64,000 bases of DNA from Clostridiales bacterium (GTDB lineage Bacteria; Bacillota; Clostridia; Lachnospirales; Lachnospiraceae): assembly GCA_023663185.1 (NCBI GenBank), contig JAMPHY010000004.1, positions 1 to 64,000 on the forward strand. Reading direction: 5' to 3'. Under the pieces are notes generated by a model. That model was not told the DNA's origin and ran no database searches. It saw only the letters and a list, made by a program, of their open reading frames with translations. The translations under genes and the position numbers were made by a program. The stretch's first letter is position 1. Each line of letters begins with the position of its first letter. This document shows positions 1 to 9,000 of the stretch, in pieces.

Positions 1-28
1 CAAAAAATAGTGTATACTAAATATAGTA

Positions 29-134
29 GGTGATGCACAGCCTTATAAATGAGCGAGTTATGAGCGGGTGATGCACAGCCCTCAAATGAGCGAGTTAGCA
101 GATGGCAGGGACTATTTCAGGTTCCTGCCTTTTC
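29..134 (+). ncRNA. toxI: ToxI-type antitoxin RNA: two 38-nt tandem repeats and terminator
   Basis: Two near-identical direct repeats, each starting GGTGATGCACAGCC, begin at 29 and 67 (period 38) and share AAATGAGCGAGTTA in their second halves. They lie just upstream of a ToxN/AbiQ-like toxin gene and are followed by a hairpin terminator. Repeats, leaky terminator, then toxin is the known layout of type III toxin-antitoxin loci, in which the processed RNA repeats bind and inhibit the ToxN endoribonuclease. A -10-like TATACT sits at 13-18; the -35 would lie at or beyond the window edge. The repeat number could be larger only if the array started before the window, but the -10 position argues that it is complete. 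Confidence 0.8.
104..134 (+). terminator. Terminator between ToxI repeats and toxN
   Basis: Stem GGCAGGGA (104-111) pairs with TCCTGCC (123-129), followed by a short T run. In type III systems this attenuator limits read-through into the toxin gene so that antitoxin RNA is in excess. Confidence 0.75.
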
Positions 135-156
135 TGCAGACTGGCAAAGGAGTTGT

Positions 157-636
157 ATGAAAGACAATATTAGAATATATAGCGTGAAAGATGCATATAT
201 AAAATACCTGAGTAAATATCAAGAGCATTTGTTTTTGCATGAAGGCGGCTCATTCGGGCGAAAATACATAGGCACTGTTTTGGAGATTAAAGGGTTATCT
301 TATTTTGTACCATTGTCCTCATTTAAGCTTAAGCATAAGAAAATGAAAGAGAGTGTAGACTTTATCAAAATAAAAGATTATGCGGTTATTAATATTAATA
401 ATATGATTCCTGTTCCGAAAGAGCAGTTAATTGAGTTAGACATTAATGACGAAAAAGATTCGCACTATAAATTTCTTTTGCAGGCTGAAAGTCGTGAAAT
501 TAACAGACAGAAAAATCGAATAAGAAAAAACGCAGAGATTGTTTATAACCATAAAAAGCGGAATAGGAATTTAACAGCATTAGCAAAAAGGACAAATGAC
601 TTTGAACTATTGGAAAGGAAGTGCAGGGAGTATTAG
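157..636 (+). CDS. toxN: Type III toxin-antitoxin endoribonuclease toxin, ToxN/AbiQ family
   Basis: The 159-residue product has the ToxN/AbiQ signature: an early FGRKYIGTVLEIKG strand, the YFVPLSS stretch, a KHKKM segment, and NINNMIPVP in the middle. Length fits the family (about 170). Family members cleave mRNA and are held inactive by ToxI RNA repeats; several protect against phage by abortive infection. The start is supported by AAAGGAG about 5 nt upstream of the ATG. It lies directly downstream of the repeat RNA and terminator and is probably co-transcribed with them by read-through. The C-terminus is rich in Lys and Arg, as expected for an RNA-binding nuclease. Activity is inferred, not seen. 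Confidence 0.88.
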   Translation: MKDNIRIYSVKDAYIKYLSKYQEHLFLHEGGSFGRKYIGTVLEIKGLSYFVPLSSFKLKHKKMKESVDFIKIKDYAVININNMIPVPKEQLIELDINDEKDSHYKFLLQAESREINRQKNRIRKNAEIVYNHKKRNRNLTALAKRTNDFELLERKCREY

Positions 637-644
637 AGTGGAGA

Positions 645-670
645 GTATTCAATATAATCGGTATTGGAGG
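645..670. repeat. Direct repeat copy 1 (partner at 2865-2892)
   Basis: GTATTCAATATAAT followed by CGGTATTGGAGG closely matches GTATTCAATATAAT TGGCATTGTGGAGG at 2865-2892. Each copy immediately precedes a start codon and supplies its ribosome site (genes at 681 and 2899). It may be a shared translation-initiation region or a duplication made when the intervening two genes were inserted. Confidence 0.55.
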
Positions 671-680
671 ACAGTCATTC

Positions 681-1586
681 ATGAATTATAAAGAAGCAAT
701 CACGATATTTGAAAATGATACCAAAAAAAGTGTTGTTCAGATAGAACGCTGTGGTACTGGTATCGCAAACTATGTTTTTATTGTTTCAACTGCAACCGAA
801 AAATTTGTTCTTAGGTGCAGTAAAGATGCGAATGCTTATAAAGATTCGGTATATTGGTTAAACAAACTGTCTATATGTGAAATCCCGATTCCCACTGTAT
901 TATCACAAGGAAAATACAACGAGTATTCCTACTTGATTCTCTCATATATTTGCGGAGATGATATTGGAAACGTCTATTACAAATTAAGCGATATCGAGAA
1001 AAGGCAGATTGCCCAAGAAGTCATTGCGATACAGCGAAAAGTAGCAAGGGTAGATATCTCAATAGATACACAGTGGACATGGACTTGCGTTATAGAGGAA
1101 ATACTTGAGCGCGCAGAGGAACGAATAAAGCAAAATCAGTATTTTGCTGCTGGGAAAATTCATATCATAAAAAGTATACAGCACGAAATACAGGAATACT
1201 TGGATATGATTGAACCAATACCATATTTGGACGATATTAGTACAAAGAATTTGTTGATTTATGAGGGCAGACTATCTGGGATAATAGATATTGATTGGAT
1301 AGGAGTTGGCGATATGCTTACCTTTGTTGCAATGACAAATGTAGCATTGTTAAACATGGATTTGGATACACAATATGTTGATTATCTATTGGAGGAACTT
1401 CATCTAAATGCAATGCAATATAAAGCATTTATATTCTACTGTCTGATTTTTTGTGTAGATTTTATGGGAGAAAGAGGTATGAAGTTCCTTGATAAAATGA
1501 TTCCGGTAAATGAAACCATAATCAAGAGATTAAACGGCATTTTTGACATTCTTATGAATGAATGGAATAAATGCTGTGAGCGATAA
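681..1586 (+). CDS. Aminoglycoside phosphotransferase (APH)-family kinase-like protein
   Basis: The 301-residue product has the APH/choline-kinase fold signatures. The catalytic loop reads YLDDISTKN, with Asp185 and Asn190 in the HxDxxxxN spacing (the usual His is Tyr), followed by DIDW (Asp203, Asp205) as the metal-binding motif. An N-terminal nucleotide-binding lobe with FVLRCSKDANAY carries the probable ATP-binding Lys/Arg region. Such proteins phosphorylate small molecules; the substrate cannot be inferred and drug resistance should not be assumed. ATG at 681 is chosen because TTGGAGG lies 10 nt upstream; a longer in-frame start at 621 overlaps toxN and lacks a good site. Confidence 0.7.
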   Translation: MNYKEAITIFENDTKKSVVQIERCGTGIANYVFIVSTATEKFVLRCSKDANAYKDSVYWLNKLSICEIPIPTVLSQGKYNEYSYLILSYICGDDIGNVYYKLSDIEKRQIAQEVIAIQRKVARVDISIDTQWTWTCVIEEILERAEERIKQNQYFAAGKIHIIKSIQHEIQEYLDMIEPIPYLDDISTKNLLIYEGRLSGIIDIDWIGVGDMLTFVAMTNVALLNMDLDTQYVDYLLEELHLNAMQYKAFIFYCLIFCVDFMGERGMKFLDKMIPVNETIIKRLNGIFDILMNEWNKCCER

Positions 1587-1684
1587 ATTCATATTTATAT
1601 ACGGGAAAAAACTTATGAATGCACTATTAATAAATAGGAAAAGCACTTGTGTTAATAGAATATTTTTGGCAAAGGAACATAAAC

Positions 1685-2764
1685 ATGGAAACGTATGCGC
1701 AGAAATCAATTAAACATTGTCTGGACATGATTGCGCCATTTGAAATGTCAGGTCAACATGAAGAAGAGGGACAATGGCAGTTTTATCAGTTTATGGTATC
1801 GATTTATCGTGGAATGTATCAAAATCCGGAAGAATACATGGTATTTCCGAAACCATATGAAGAGTATGTAAAGAAATTAAAAATGCAGGAAGCACAGAAG
1901 AAAAAGGAAAAGGCACATGTGAATGATGCAAGAGAAAGCACGCTTAGAAACACGTTTCAGCAAGCTATACAGTTTTATGCGCTCTATTTTTACAATATAG
2001 GGTTAAGAAGCATTGGGCTTAATAAACAGTCAGGTGCGTTGATGATACAAAAGGAAGATTACGCTATTGTTTTGCAGCAGATAAATCGTATTCATGAATC
2101 CCAATATAATGTTGAGAGATTGGAAGTATTGTCCACGCATGGCATTCAGGTATATCAAGACGGTGAATGTATTCATGTCGTTCACACAGCATATAAACGG
2201 GCAATGGAAGGGGTTTTATATTTATGCAAAGCACCGGACAGCAAATTTAAGTTGATGAATTTCCTCCGCCTTGATTATAAAAATGCGTATTCGCCGGTGC
2301 TGGCAATCAGCGATATATGCCAAACCCTGCCCGTTAGAAGTGCAGAGACTGTCAAGAAGCTGGAAAATAATCTGTCAGGAATGAAGATAAAGGCGAGGAT
2401 AAAGCCATTGAGAGCAATTGTCTCAGATTTTAAGTGGAAGGTTGAATATGTATATAAAGGGAAAAATATATGCGGCTTCTATGCGGACAATGAGTACTTC
2501 ATGCTGTGCATTTATTTTAATCATTTTCAGAACATTAATGAATTTGCAAAGCTTTTATATGAGGAAGACTACGATTTATTTTTATGGTTTAAGAAACAGT
2601 TTCCTGAAAGACTGTGCAAATGTCCGAATAACCGAAGGGTGTGCTTTGGCGATGAAATACGCCGCATTTGCGGCTTATCAAACCGAGCCGAAATAGTGAA
2701 TCCCGATGACAGTGATGTGGACAAGGCTTTGTATGTTTTAAGAAAATATCGGAATATTGGTTAA
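1685..2764 (+). CDS. Hypothetical protein, about 359 aa
   Basis: I do not recognise a family. The protein is soluble, with no signal or membrane segment. An N-terminal helical part has a charged stretch (KKLKMQEAQKKKEK, around residues 75-90). The C-terminal third resembles small DUF3788-like folds only vaguely (FKWKVEYVYKGKNICGFY followed by hydrophobic strands) and ends with a Cys cluster, CKCPNNRRVC...C, possibly a metal site. The ATG at 1685 has AAAGGA 9 nt upstream; a GTG at 1649 would add 12 residues. It follows the APH-like gene by about 100 nt on the same strand, ends just before a terminator, and both genes are visibly AT-rich. Confidence 0.6.
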   Translation: METYAQKSIKHCLDMIAPFEMSGQHEEEGQWQFYQFMVSIYRGMYQNPEEYMVFPKPYEEYVKKLKMQEAQKKKEKAHVNDARESTLRNTFQQAIQFYALYFYNIGLRSIGLNKQSGALMIQKEDYAIVLQQINRIHESQYNVERLEVLSTHGIQVYQDGECIHVVHTAYKRAMEGVLYLCKAPDSKFKLMNFLRLDYKNAYSPVLAISDICQTLPVRSAETVKKLENNLSGMKIKARIKPLRAIVSDFKWKVEYVYKGKNICGFYADNEYFMLCIYFNHFQNINEFAKLLYEEDYDLFLWFKKQFPERLCKCPNNRRVCFGDEIRRICGLSNRAEIVNPDDSDVDKALYVLRKYRNIG

Positions 2765-2778
2765 TAGAAGTTATATAG

Positions 2779-2810
2779 AACCGGAATTGCTTAGGCTGTT
2801 CCGGTTTTTG
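2779..2810 (+). terminator. Rho-independent terminator
   Basis: AACCGGAA (2779-2786) pairs with TTCCGGTT (2799-2806), followed by TTT. It closes the transcript of the preceding hypothetical gene. Confidence 0.8.
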
Positions 2811-2864
2811 TACATATGTTTTTTCTTCTTTTGATAGTAATATCAATATTCTTGTGGTAGAATT

Positions 2865-2892
2865 GTATTCAATATAATTGGCATTGTGGAGG
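2865..2892. repeat. Direct repeat copy 2 (partner at 645-670)
   Basis: Second copy of the GTATTCAATATAAT...GGAGG sequence, just upstream of the flavodoxin-like gene. It has two extra bases (TG) before GGAGG relative to the first copy. Confidence 0.55.
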
Positions 2893-2898
2893 TATTCT

Positions 2899-3438
2899 AT
2901 GAATGCACTTGTCATAAACTGCTCGCCTGTGAGAACAGGGGCGACAGCGGAAATAACGGGTATCGTGGCAAAAAAGCTGTCTCATAAATATACTGTGAAA
3001 AGCGTTTGTATAGATGATTATGCCTTTCAATTCTGCAAGGGGTGTAGGAGCTGCCACACAACAGCCAAATGTGTTCAAAATGATGATGTAGATTTGCTGA
3101 TGAATGAATTTGAACAGGCTGATGTAATTGTCTCGGTTTCACCTTCATACTGGGCGGATATTCCGGGACAATTTAAAGCGTTTATCGACCGGTGTACGCC
3201 GTGGTGCAACACCCACGAGCCGCATGCAGCAATCAGTGCTGGCAAAAAAGGATATGTGATAGCCCTGCGGACAGGTCCAAGTATGCGGGAATGCGATAAA
3301 ATAATCGGCAGTATAGAACATTTTTACGGTCATTTAGAGATTGAATGTTCCGGAAAACTTGGGTTATGCTCAGTAGAATTTAAAGAAGCAGTAATACATA
3401 GGGAAAATGAAATACTGGCTTTTTGCGAACAAATATAA
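2899..3438 (+). CDS. Flavodoxin-family NAD(P)H-dependent FMN reductase-like protein
   Basis: A 179-residue flavodoxin-like fold: the N-terminal strand and FMN phosphate loop MNALVINCSPVRTGATAE, the CKGCRSC...KC Cys cluster (around residues 46-58) typical of this reductase group, and SPSYWADIPGQFKAFIDR around the flavin site. The family reduces FMN-bound substrates with NAD(P)H; the physiological partner is unknown. GGAGG lies 6 nt before the ATG at 2899. Its stop codon overlaps a 28-bp repeat that recurs at the GH2 start (6067-6094), so the gene probably sat directly upstream of that GH2 before a defence module was inserted. Confidence 0.75.
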   Translation: MNALVINCSPVRTGATAEITGIVAKKLSHKYTVKSVCIDDYAFQFCKGCRSCHTTAKCVQNDDVDLLMNEFEQADVIVSVSPSYWADIPGQFKAFIDRCTPWCNTHEPHAAISAGKKGYVIALRTGPSMRECDKIIGSIEHFYGHLEIECSGKLGLCSVEFKEAVIHRENEILAFCEQI

Positions 3439-3460
3439 AGTGAGGTATGCTATGAACGAA
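3433..3460. repeat. 28-bp direct repeat, left boundary of AbiL-like island
   Basis: ATATAAAGTGAGGTATGCTATGAACGAA matches 6067-6094 at 27 of 28 positions (one G/T difference). The left copy overlaps the flavodoxin stop codon; the right copy contains the GH2 ribosome site and start codon. The 2.6 kb between them holds only the RloA/RloB pair. Confidence 0.8.
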
Positions 3461-3502
3461 TTTACTTTCTGCATATTTAAGTAAAAAATTAAATTTATTA
3501 TG

Positions 3503-3547
3503 TTAAGGCTGCCAAAATTGAAAAAATATCAAAATTGGTAGCCTTAA
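3503..3547. repeat. Inverted repeat in the 348-bp gap before the AbiL-like pair
   Basis: TTAAGGCTGCCAA (from 3503) pairs with TTGGTAGCCTTAA (ending 3547) with one G-T pair, around an AT-rich loop. There is no T run on either side that would make a classic terminator. The rest of 3461-3732 is AT-rich and shows no gene I can support. Confidence 0.5.
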
Positions 3548-3732
3548 CTTGAAAATAAATGAAAAAATATGATAACAAATCATAAAAATAGTGGGTGAAG
3601 TGATATGATATATTATACTGGAATTAAGAATTTAAAAATGGAAAGAATAGAAAATGATAAGATTAAATGTGAAAAAAACACGTTTATCAAATAAACAAGT
3701 AGCATATAATGATTAATGTTTAACGAAATTAG

Positions 3733-3761
3733 TTGCAATGTGTTAAATAATCACATATAAT
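3733..3761 (+). promoter_or_regulatory. Sigma70-type promoter for the AbiL-like operon
   Basis: TTGCAA (3733-3738), a 17-nt spacer, and a consensus TATAAT (3756-3761), about 25 nt upstream of the ATPase start codon. GGAGG follows within the short leader. Confidence 0.7.
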
Positions 3762-3786
3762 GTTGTTGGAGACGGAGGTGCATATT

Positions 3787-5127
3787 ATGTTAATTAGATT
3801 TTCAGTTGAAAATTATCGTTCATTTAATGAACGGCAAGTTTTCTCAATGGCAGCAGGAAAGCATACTAGGCATAAAGAACAGGTAATTGTTATAAATGGA
3901 AGAAGATTGTTAAAAGCAGGGGTTATTTTTGGCGCAAATGCTTCAGGAAAAAGCAATTTGATTAAGGCTATAAACTTTGGTAAAAATATAGCTTTAAGTG
4001 GGATAAAAAATAGTATGACTATTAATAGACATTTTAGGATTGATCCAATGGCGGTTAATCGTCCCGGAATATTTCAATATGATTTTGTTTGTAATGGACA
4101 TATATATTCATATGGATTTGCTATTTCATACATCAATAATGTATTTGAGTCGGAGTGGCTGTACTTGTGTGATGATAATAAAGAAATATGTATTTTTGAA
4201 CGAGCGGCAGGAAAAAGTGTTTCAACAGATTTATGTTTTGTGAATGCTGAAGATGAGCAGAGATTTAATATATATGCAGATGATGTGGCTGATAATACGA
4301 GTTTTTTAGCGGAAATTTGTAGTCATAAACTTAGGGAGATCAAAGAATTTAATTCATTTTTTGATGCGTTTGATTGGTTTGTATCCTTGATAATAATTTT
4401 TCCACAAACTAAGTATAGAGATTTGGGACAGTTGTTTAAAAGTAACACAAAAGACTCATTGGGGAAATTATTGAATTATTTTGATACTGGCATTGAAGAG
4501 GTTTTAACATCAGTAAGACCAATAGAGGAAGTCTTGGCATTTTTGCCGGAGAATTTAAAAAATGATATGATGAATTATATTCAAGATGGATTTGATGGAG
4601 ATAATAATAAAATAACAACGTCCGTTGATATTACGATTTCGGGAAAAAGATTTACTTTTACGAAAAAAAATGGGGAGATTGTTGGATCGCAATTGACAAT
4701 GAATCATGGAAATCCAACAGATTTATTTGAGTTAAATGATGAGTCGGACGGAACAAGAAGGCTGTTTGATTTAATACCTCTTTACCAAAAGGGTAAAACA
4801 GATTGTGTTATCTTTGTAGATGAACTTGACCGAAGTTTTCATACAAAACTTACCATAGAGTTTTTACAGAAGTTTTTTGAAAAAACAGAAGGAAATGCTT
4901 CGCAGTTAATAGTAACGCTGCATGATTCTAATGTTATGAATTTAAATATTTTTAGACAGGATGAGATCTGGTTTGTTGATCGAAAGGAAGATCATAGTTC
5001 GGAAATATATTCTCTTAATAAATTTAAAGAACGTTTTGATCATTCTGTAGCCAAAGATTATTTGTTAGGAAGGTATGGATCTGTTCCTGTTTTTGGAACG
5101 TATGATATGGAAGAAGGGGGGGAGTAG
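3787..5127 (+). CDS. AAA-family ATPase of an AbiL-type defence pair (RloA/AbiLi-like)
   Basis: The 446-residue protein begins MLIRFSVENYRSFNERQVFS, the SMC/OLD-like N-terminus of the COG1106 (AAA15) ATPases. Walker A is GANASGKS (residues 49-56); Walker B is VIFVDELD (Asp345-Glu346); DESDGTRRLFDL is the ABC-like signature and TLHDSNVM the His switch. Such ATPases pair with RloB-domain proteins in AbiL abortive-infection systems and the R-linked rloAB genes. GGAGG lies 9 nt before ATG 3787, preferred over 3760, which overlaps the -10 box. It is followed by rloB two bases after its stop. A G7 run ends the gene (5116-5122). The biochemical role of the pair is unresolved in what I know. Confidence 0.8.
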   Translation: MLIRFSVENYRSFNERQVFSMAAGKHTRHKEQVIVINGRRLLKAGVIFGANASGKSNLIKAINFGKNIALSGIKNSMTINRHFRIDPMAVNRPGIFQYDFVCNGHIYSYGFAISYINNVFESEWLYLCDDNKEICIFERAAGKSVSTDLCFVNAEDEQRFNIYADDVADNTSFLAEICSHKLREIKEFNSFFDAFDWFVSLIIIFPQTKYRDLGQLFKSNTKDSLGKLLNYFDTGIEEVLTSVRPIEEVLAFLPENLKNDMMNYIQDGFDGDNNKITTSVDITISGKRFTFTKKNGEIVGSQLTMNHGNPTDLFELNDESDGTRRLFDLIPLYQKGKTDCVIFVDELDRSFHTKLTIEFLQKFFEKTEGNASQLIVTLHDSNVMNLNIFRQDEIWFVDRKEDHSSEIYSLNKFKERFDHSVAKDYLLGRYGSVPVFGTYDMEEGGE

Positions 5128-5128
5128 C

Positions 5129-6046
5129 TTGGGAAGCCCTTTTCGGTTAAAGTCAGATACTATGTTCTCAAGGCCTGAAGAATCAAATAAAGAACCTCCT
5201 TTGCGAATTGTTTTTTTGTCCGTAGAAGGAAATAAAACGGAACAGAATTATTTTGAATGGATTGAAAAATATAGAGAACAATTGGGAATAAAATCAAAGG
5301 TTCATGTTCATTCTCTGCGTAGATCGCAAAAGGACACTTTAAGTGCGCCTGAGCATGTATTAGAGTTATTGGAAGAATATGTTGAAATTAGAGAAGCAGA
5401 AGTCTTGCCTAAAAGGATGCGGACTGTTATTCCGACAGAGTATACAGATGATTTTGTCAAGAGGTATATTGAGAATCCTGAACAAATAAATGCAACTGTT
5501 AGAGACAATTTTGAAATGTTGTTGCAACAAGCAGGTATTGATTTGGAATACGAGTATTTTTTAAAAGAGTATTCGGGAAAATATGATGTGTTTGGAGTTG
5601 TGGTTGACAGAGATTGTTATACACATAGTGTCACGCAAATGAACAAAATTGAGCAAGAATGTAGAGAAAAAGGATATCGCTTTTTTATTACAACGCCTTG
5701 TTTTGAATTTTGGTTGTTAATGCATTTGGTGGATATTTGCAATATATATGCAGATGATTTGCAGGAGTTTAGAAACAATGCTAAGAAATCAAAAAAGCAT
5801 ACGTTTACAAGTTTTGAAGTTTCAAGACATGCTCATCATTCAAAAGGAATTAATGAAGATACATTTAAGAAATATTATCTTTCAAAAGTAGATTCTGCAA
5901 TCCGTCAAACTAAAGAGCGCTTTTCAACTGATATAGATGAATTAATAGGTACGGATGAATCAGATGATATGAAAAAAGGAAAATTGGGTTCTAATCTTCC
6001 GGATTTGTTTGATTTGTTGAGAGATGAGACAATAACCACTGTTTAG
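5129..6046 (+). CDS. RloB-domain protein, partner of the upstream ATPase (AbiLii-like)
   Basis: The protein has the RloB hallmarks: FLSVEGNKTEQNYF (a Toprim-like acidic strand) near residues 25-38, VVDRD in the middle, then TTPCFEFWLLMHL, matching the conserved PxFExWLLxH segment. At about 305 residues it is longer than many RloB proteins, with a charged insert between the first motif and VVDRD. The start is uncertain: TTG 5129 follows the G-rich AGGGGGGGAG site closely, while ATG 5162 would give 294 residues. It is translationally coupled to the ATPase gene (2-nt gap). The pair resembles AbiLi/AbiLii; a defence role is inferred from family and from the island-like setting. Confidence 0.75.
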   Translation: MGSPFRLKSDTMFSRPEESNKEPPLRIVFLSVEGNKTEQNYFEWIEKYREQLGIKSKVHVHSLRRSQKDTLSAPEHVLELLEEYVEIREAEVLPKRMRTVIPTEYTDDFVKRYIENPEQINATVRDNFEMLLQQAGIDLEYEYFLKEYSGKYDVFGVVVDRDCYTHSVTQMNKIEQECREKGYRFFITTPCFEFWLLMHLVDICNIYADDLQEFRNNAKKSKKHTFTSFEVSRHAHHSKGINEDTFKKYYLSKVDSAIRQTKERFSTDIDELIGTDESDDMKKGKLGSNLPDLFDLLRDETITTV

Positions 6047-6066
6047 AGGTTGAGGAAGATATAGGC

Positions 6067-6094
6067 ATATAAAGTGAGGTATTCTATGAACGAA
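6067..6094. repeat. 28-bp direct repeat, right boundary of AbiL-like island
   Basis: Matches 3433-3460 at 27 of 28 positions. It spans the ribosome site (GTGAGG) and first three codons of the GH2 gene, so an insertion that duplicated this target would leave the GH2 start intact. Confidence 0.8.
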
Positions 6095-9000
6095 AAAATC
6101 TTATGGAACGACGGTTGGACATTTCTAAAGACCAAACCGGAAACTACGCCCGCGCAGGCAGCGGAGCGGCTTCAGGAATTTAAACCGGTGGATATTCCGC
6201 ATGACTGGTTGATTTATGATTCGCTTAAGCTTTACGAGGACAGCACGGGCTGGTATAGGAAGACATTCACATATGAGCAGGACAGTGAGAAAAATGCCTT
6301 TATCATATTTGAAGGTATCTATATGGACAGCACTGTGTACATAAACGGGGTGAAGGCGGGAGTATGGAAGTACGGCTATTCAGCTTTTATACTGGACGCT
6401 ACGGATTTTCTTAAATCAGGTGAAAATGAGATTTTAGTAAGCGTGTGCTTCTTAAGCCCCAACAGCCGTTGGTATTCGGGCGCGGGCATTTACCGCGACG
6501 TATGGTTTAAGGTAACGGACAAGGTTTATATTCCTGAAAATAGTGTATATATAAGCACGAAAGCGCAGGCAGACGGAAGCTATACGCTCTACGTTGAGGT
6601 TGAAATTGTCGAGAAAAAGGTCGCAATAGGTCCAGACGGCGTGGAAGTTGAGTTCAGCCTCTATGATAAGACTGGAAATAAAGTTGAACTGGAACTTATG
6701 CCTATGCCTGAAACAGAGTGTATAAAAAAAGAATATACCTTAAAAGAAGGCGTAATAACAGCGGCAACAGAATGTACGGAAACAATAGCAACAGAATGTG
6801 CAAAACCGGTAGGCGAATATTCAATCACAAGGCAGTATCAGGTAAAAGGTATACAACTCTGGGATTTGGACTCGCCTGTGCTTTACACTTTTCAAACCAA
6901 GCTGATTATAGACGGTAAGGTTGTGCAGCTAGAAGAAGAGAAAATCGGCTTCCGCCATATTGAATATGACACGCAGAAGGGCTTTTTCTTAAATGGAAAG
7001 CATATGAAATTAAACGGCGTCTGTGAACATCACGATTTGGGGGCGCTCGGAGCCGCATTTAATAAGTCGGCAATGCGGCGTAAATATACCATTCTTAAAG
7101 AAATGGGCGTAAACGCGGTACGCGGCGCGCACAATATGATGGCGCAGGGGGCGATTGAGCTTGCCGACGAGATGGGTATGCTGGTGCTTTCGGAAGCTTT
7201 TGATATGTGGGAGCGTCCCAAGACTACATACGATTATGCGCGGTTTTTCAATGAATGGGCGGAGCGCGACGTGGAGAGCTGGATAAAGCGTGACAGAAAC
7301 CACCCCAGCGTAATTATGTGGAGTATCGGCAATGAAATCTATGATACCCATGCTGGCGAGCGTGGAATGGAATTGACTATATACCTTAAGGAGCTTGTTG
7401 AGAAGTATGATTATATGAAAAACGCTCCTGCGACGTTATGCTCAAATTATATGCCGTGGGAGAATACGCAGAAATGCGCCGACGTTCTGAAATTAATAGG
7501 GTACAACTATGCGGAGCGGTATTATAAGGAGCATCATGCCAAACACCCGGACTGGATTATATACGGCAGCGAAACTTCTTCCATTGTGCAGAGCAGGGGA
7601 GTTTACCATTTTCCGCTTAAGGCGGGAATACTTGCGGAAGAAGATGAACAGTGTTCAGCGCTTGGAAACAGCACGACAAGCTGGAGTGCGAAATCTATGG
7701 AAGCCTGCATTACCGAAGACAGAGATATGGAGTTTTCACTCGGACAGTTTATATGGTCGGGCTTTGATTATATCGGTGAGCCTACGCCCTATCATACTAA
7801 AAATTCATATTTCGGGCAGATTGATACAGCGGGCTTTCCGAAGGATTCCTTCTATGTGTGGAAGTCTGCGTGGACGGACTATAAAAAGGAACCTATGGTG
7901 CATATTTTTCCATATTGGGACTTCAACGAAGGTCAGCTTATAGATGTGAGGGTTTGCTCTAATGCGCCGTATGTGGAGTTGTTTATAAATGGAAGAAGTC
8001 TCGGAAAACAACATCTTACGCATGAACAAGGAAGCGGAAGCCATATCATAGCGGATTATCAGCTTCCTTATGAAAAAGGTACGTTGTCCGCAATCGCATA
8101 TGACTATGATGAGAAAAAAGTCGCACACGCTGAAAGGCATTCATTTGGCAACTCTACAAGTATAGTATTAGAAGCCGAAAATAAGACGGCAAAGGCGGAC
8201 GGCAGAGACTTGCTTTTCTTTGATATAAGCACAGTGGACGAAGCGGGCAATCCGGTAGAAAACGCATGCGACAGAGTGACGGTAAAAGTTACGGGAGCAG
8301 GAAGGCTTGTCGGGCTCGATAACGGAGATAGCACAGACCACGACAGCTATAAAGGCATAAGTAGGAGACTGTTTAACGGCAGGCTGCTTGCCATCGTGCA
8401 GACGAATATGCAGCCCGGCGAAATAAAGATTGAAGTGGAAGGTAAGGGCTTAAAGGGTGCGTCCATGTGTTGCGAGAGCTGTGAAGATGTGGATAGCGCG
8501 AATAAGTGTGATAGAAATGAATGCGGCGACACGCTTACAACTCTTGAAGCCAATACTGACAGAAAGATTGTGCTTGGCGCAGCGGACGAAATTCCCGTGC
8601 GCAAGATTAATCTGAAATCTCTTGACGGACAGAAGTTTACGAAAGGCAACGATACAATAGTGGTAGAAGCGTATGTCGAGCCGTCTAACGCCACAGACCA
8701 TGAGCTGAGTTTCCGCGCGGTAAACGATACCGGAGTCACGACTAATCTGGTTGAGCTTGAATATGAGAAAAACCGCGCGGTAATGAAAGCAAAAGGCGAC
8801 GGCGATTTCAGGCTTTTTGCCATGTCGAAGAGCGGAAGCAATAAAGTTAGAATTATGTCGCAAATAGAATTTTCCATCGAAGGCTTCGGACAGGCGTATA
8901 AGAATCCCTATGAATTGATAGCGGGCAGCCTGTATACGTCCGTGCCTGTCGGAGAGGTAGGCTGTGGCAATGAGAAGGGCGTTGCGACGGGAAGAGAAGA

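Noticed and set aside
681-1586. Antibiotic-resistance determinant
   Set aside because: Only general APH-fold motifs are present, with Tyr in place of the usual His of the catalytic loop; no close match to a known resistance enzyme can be claimed.
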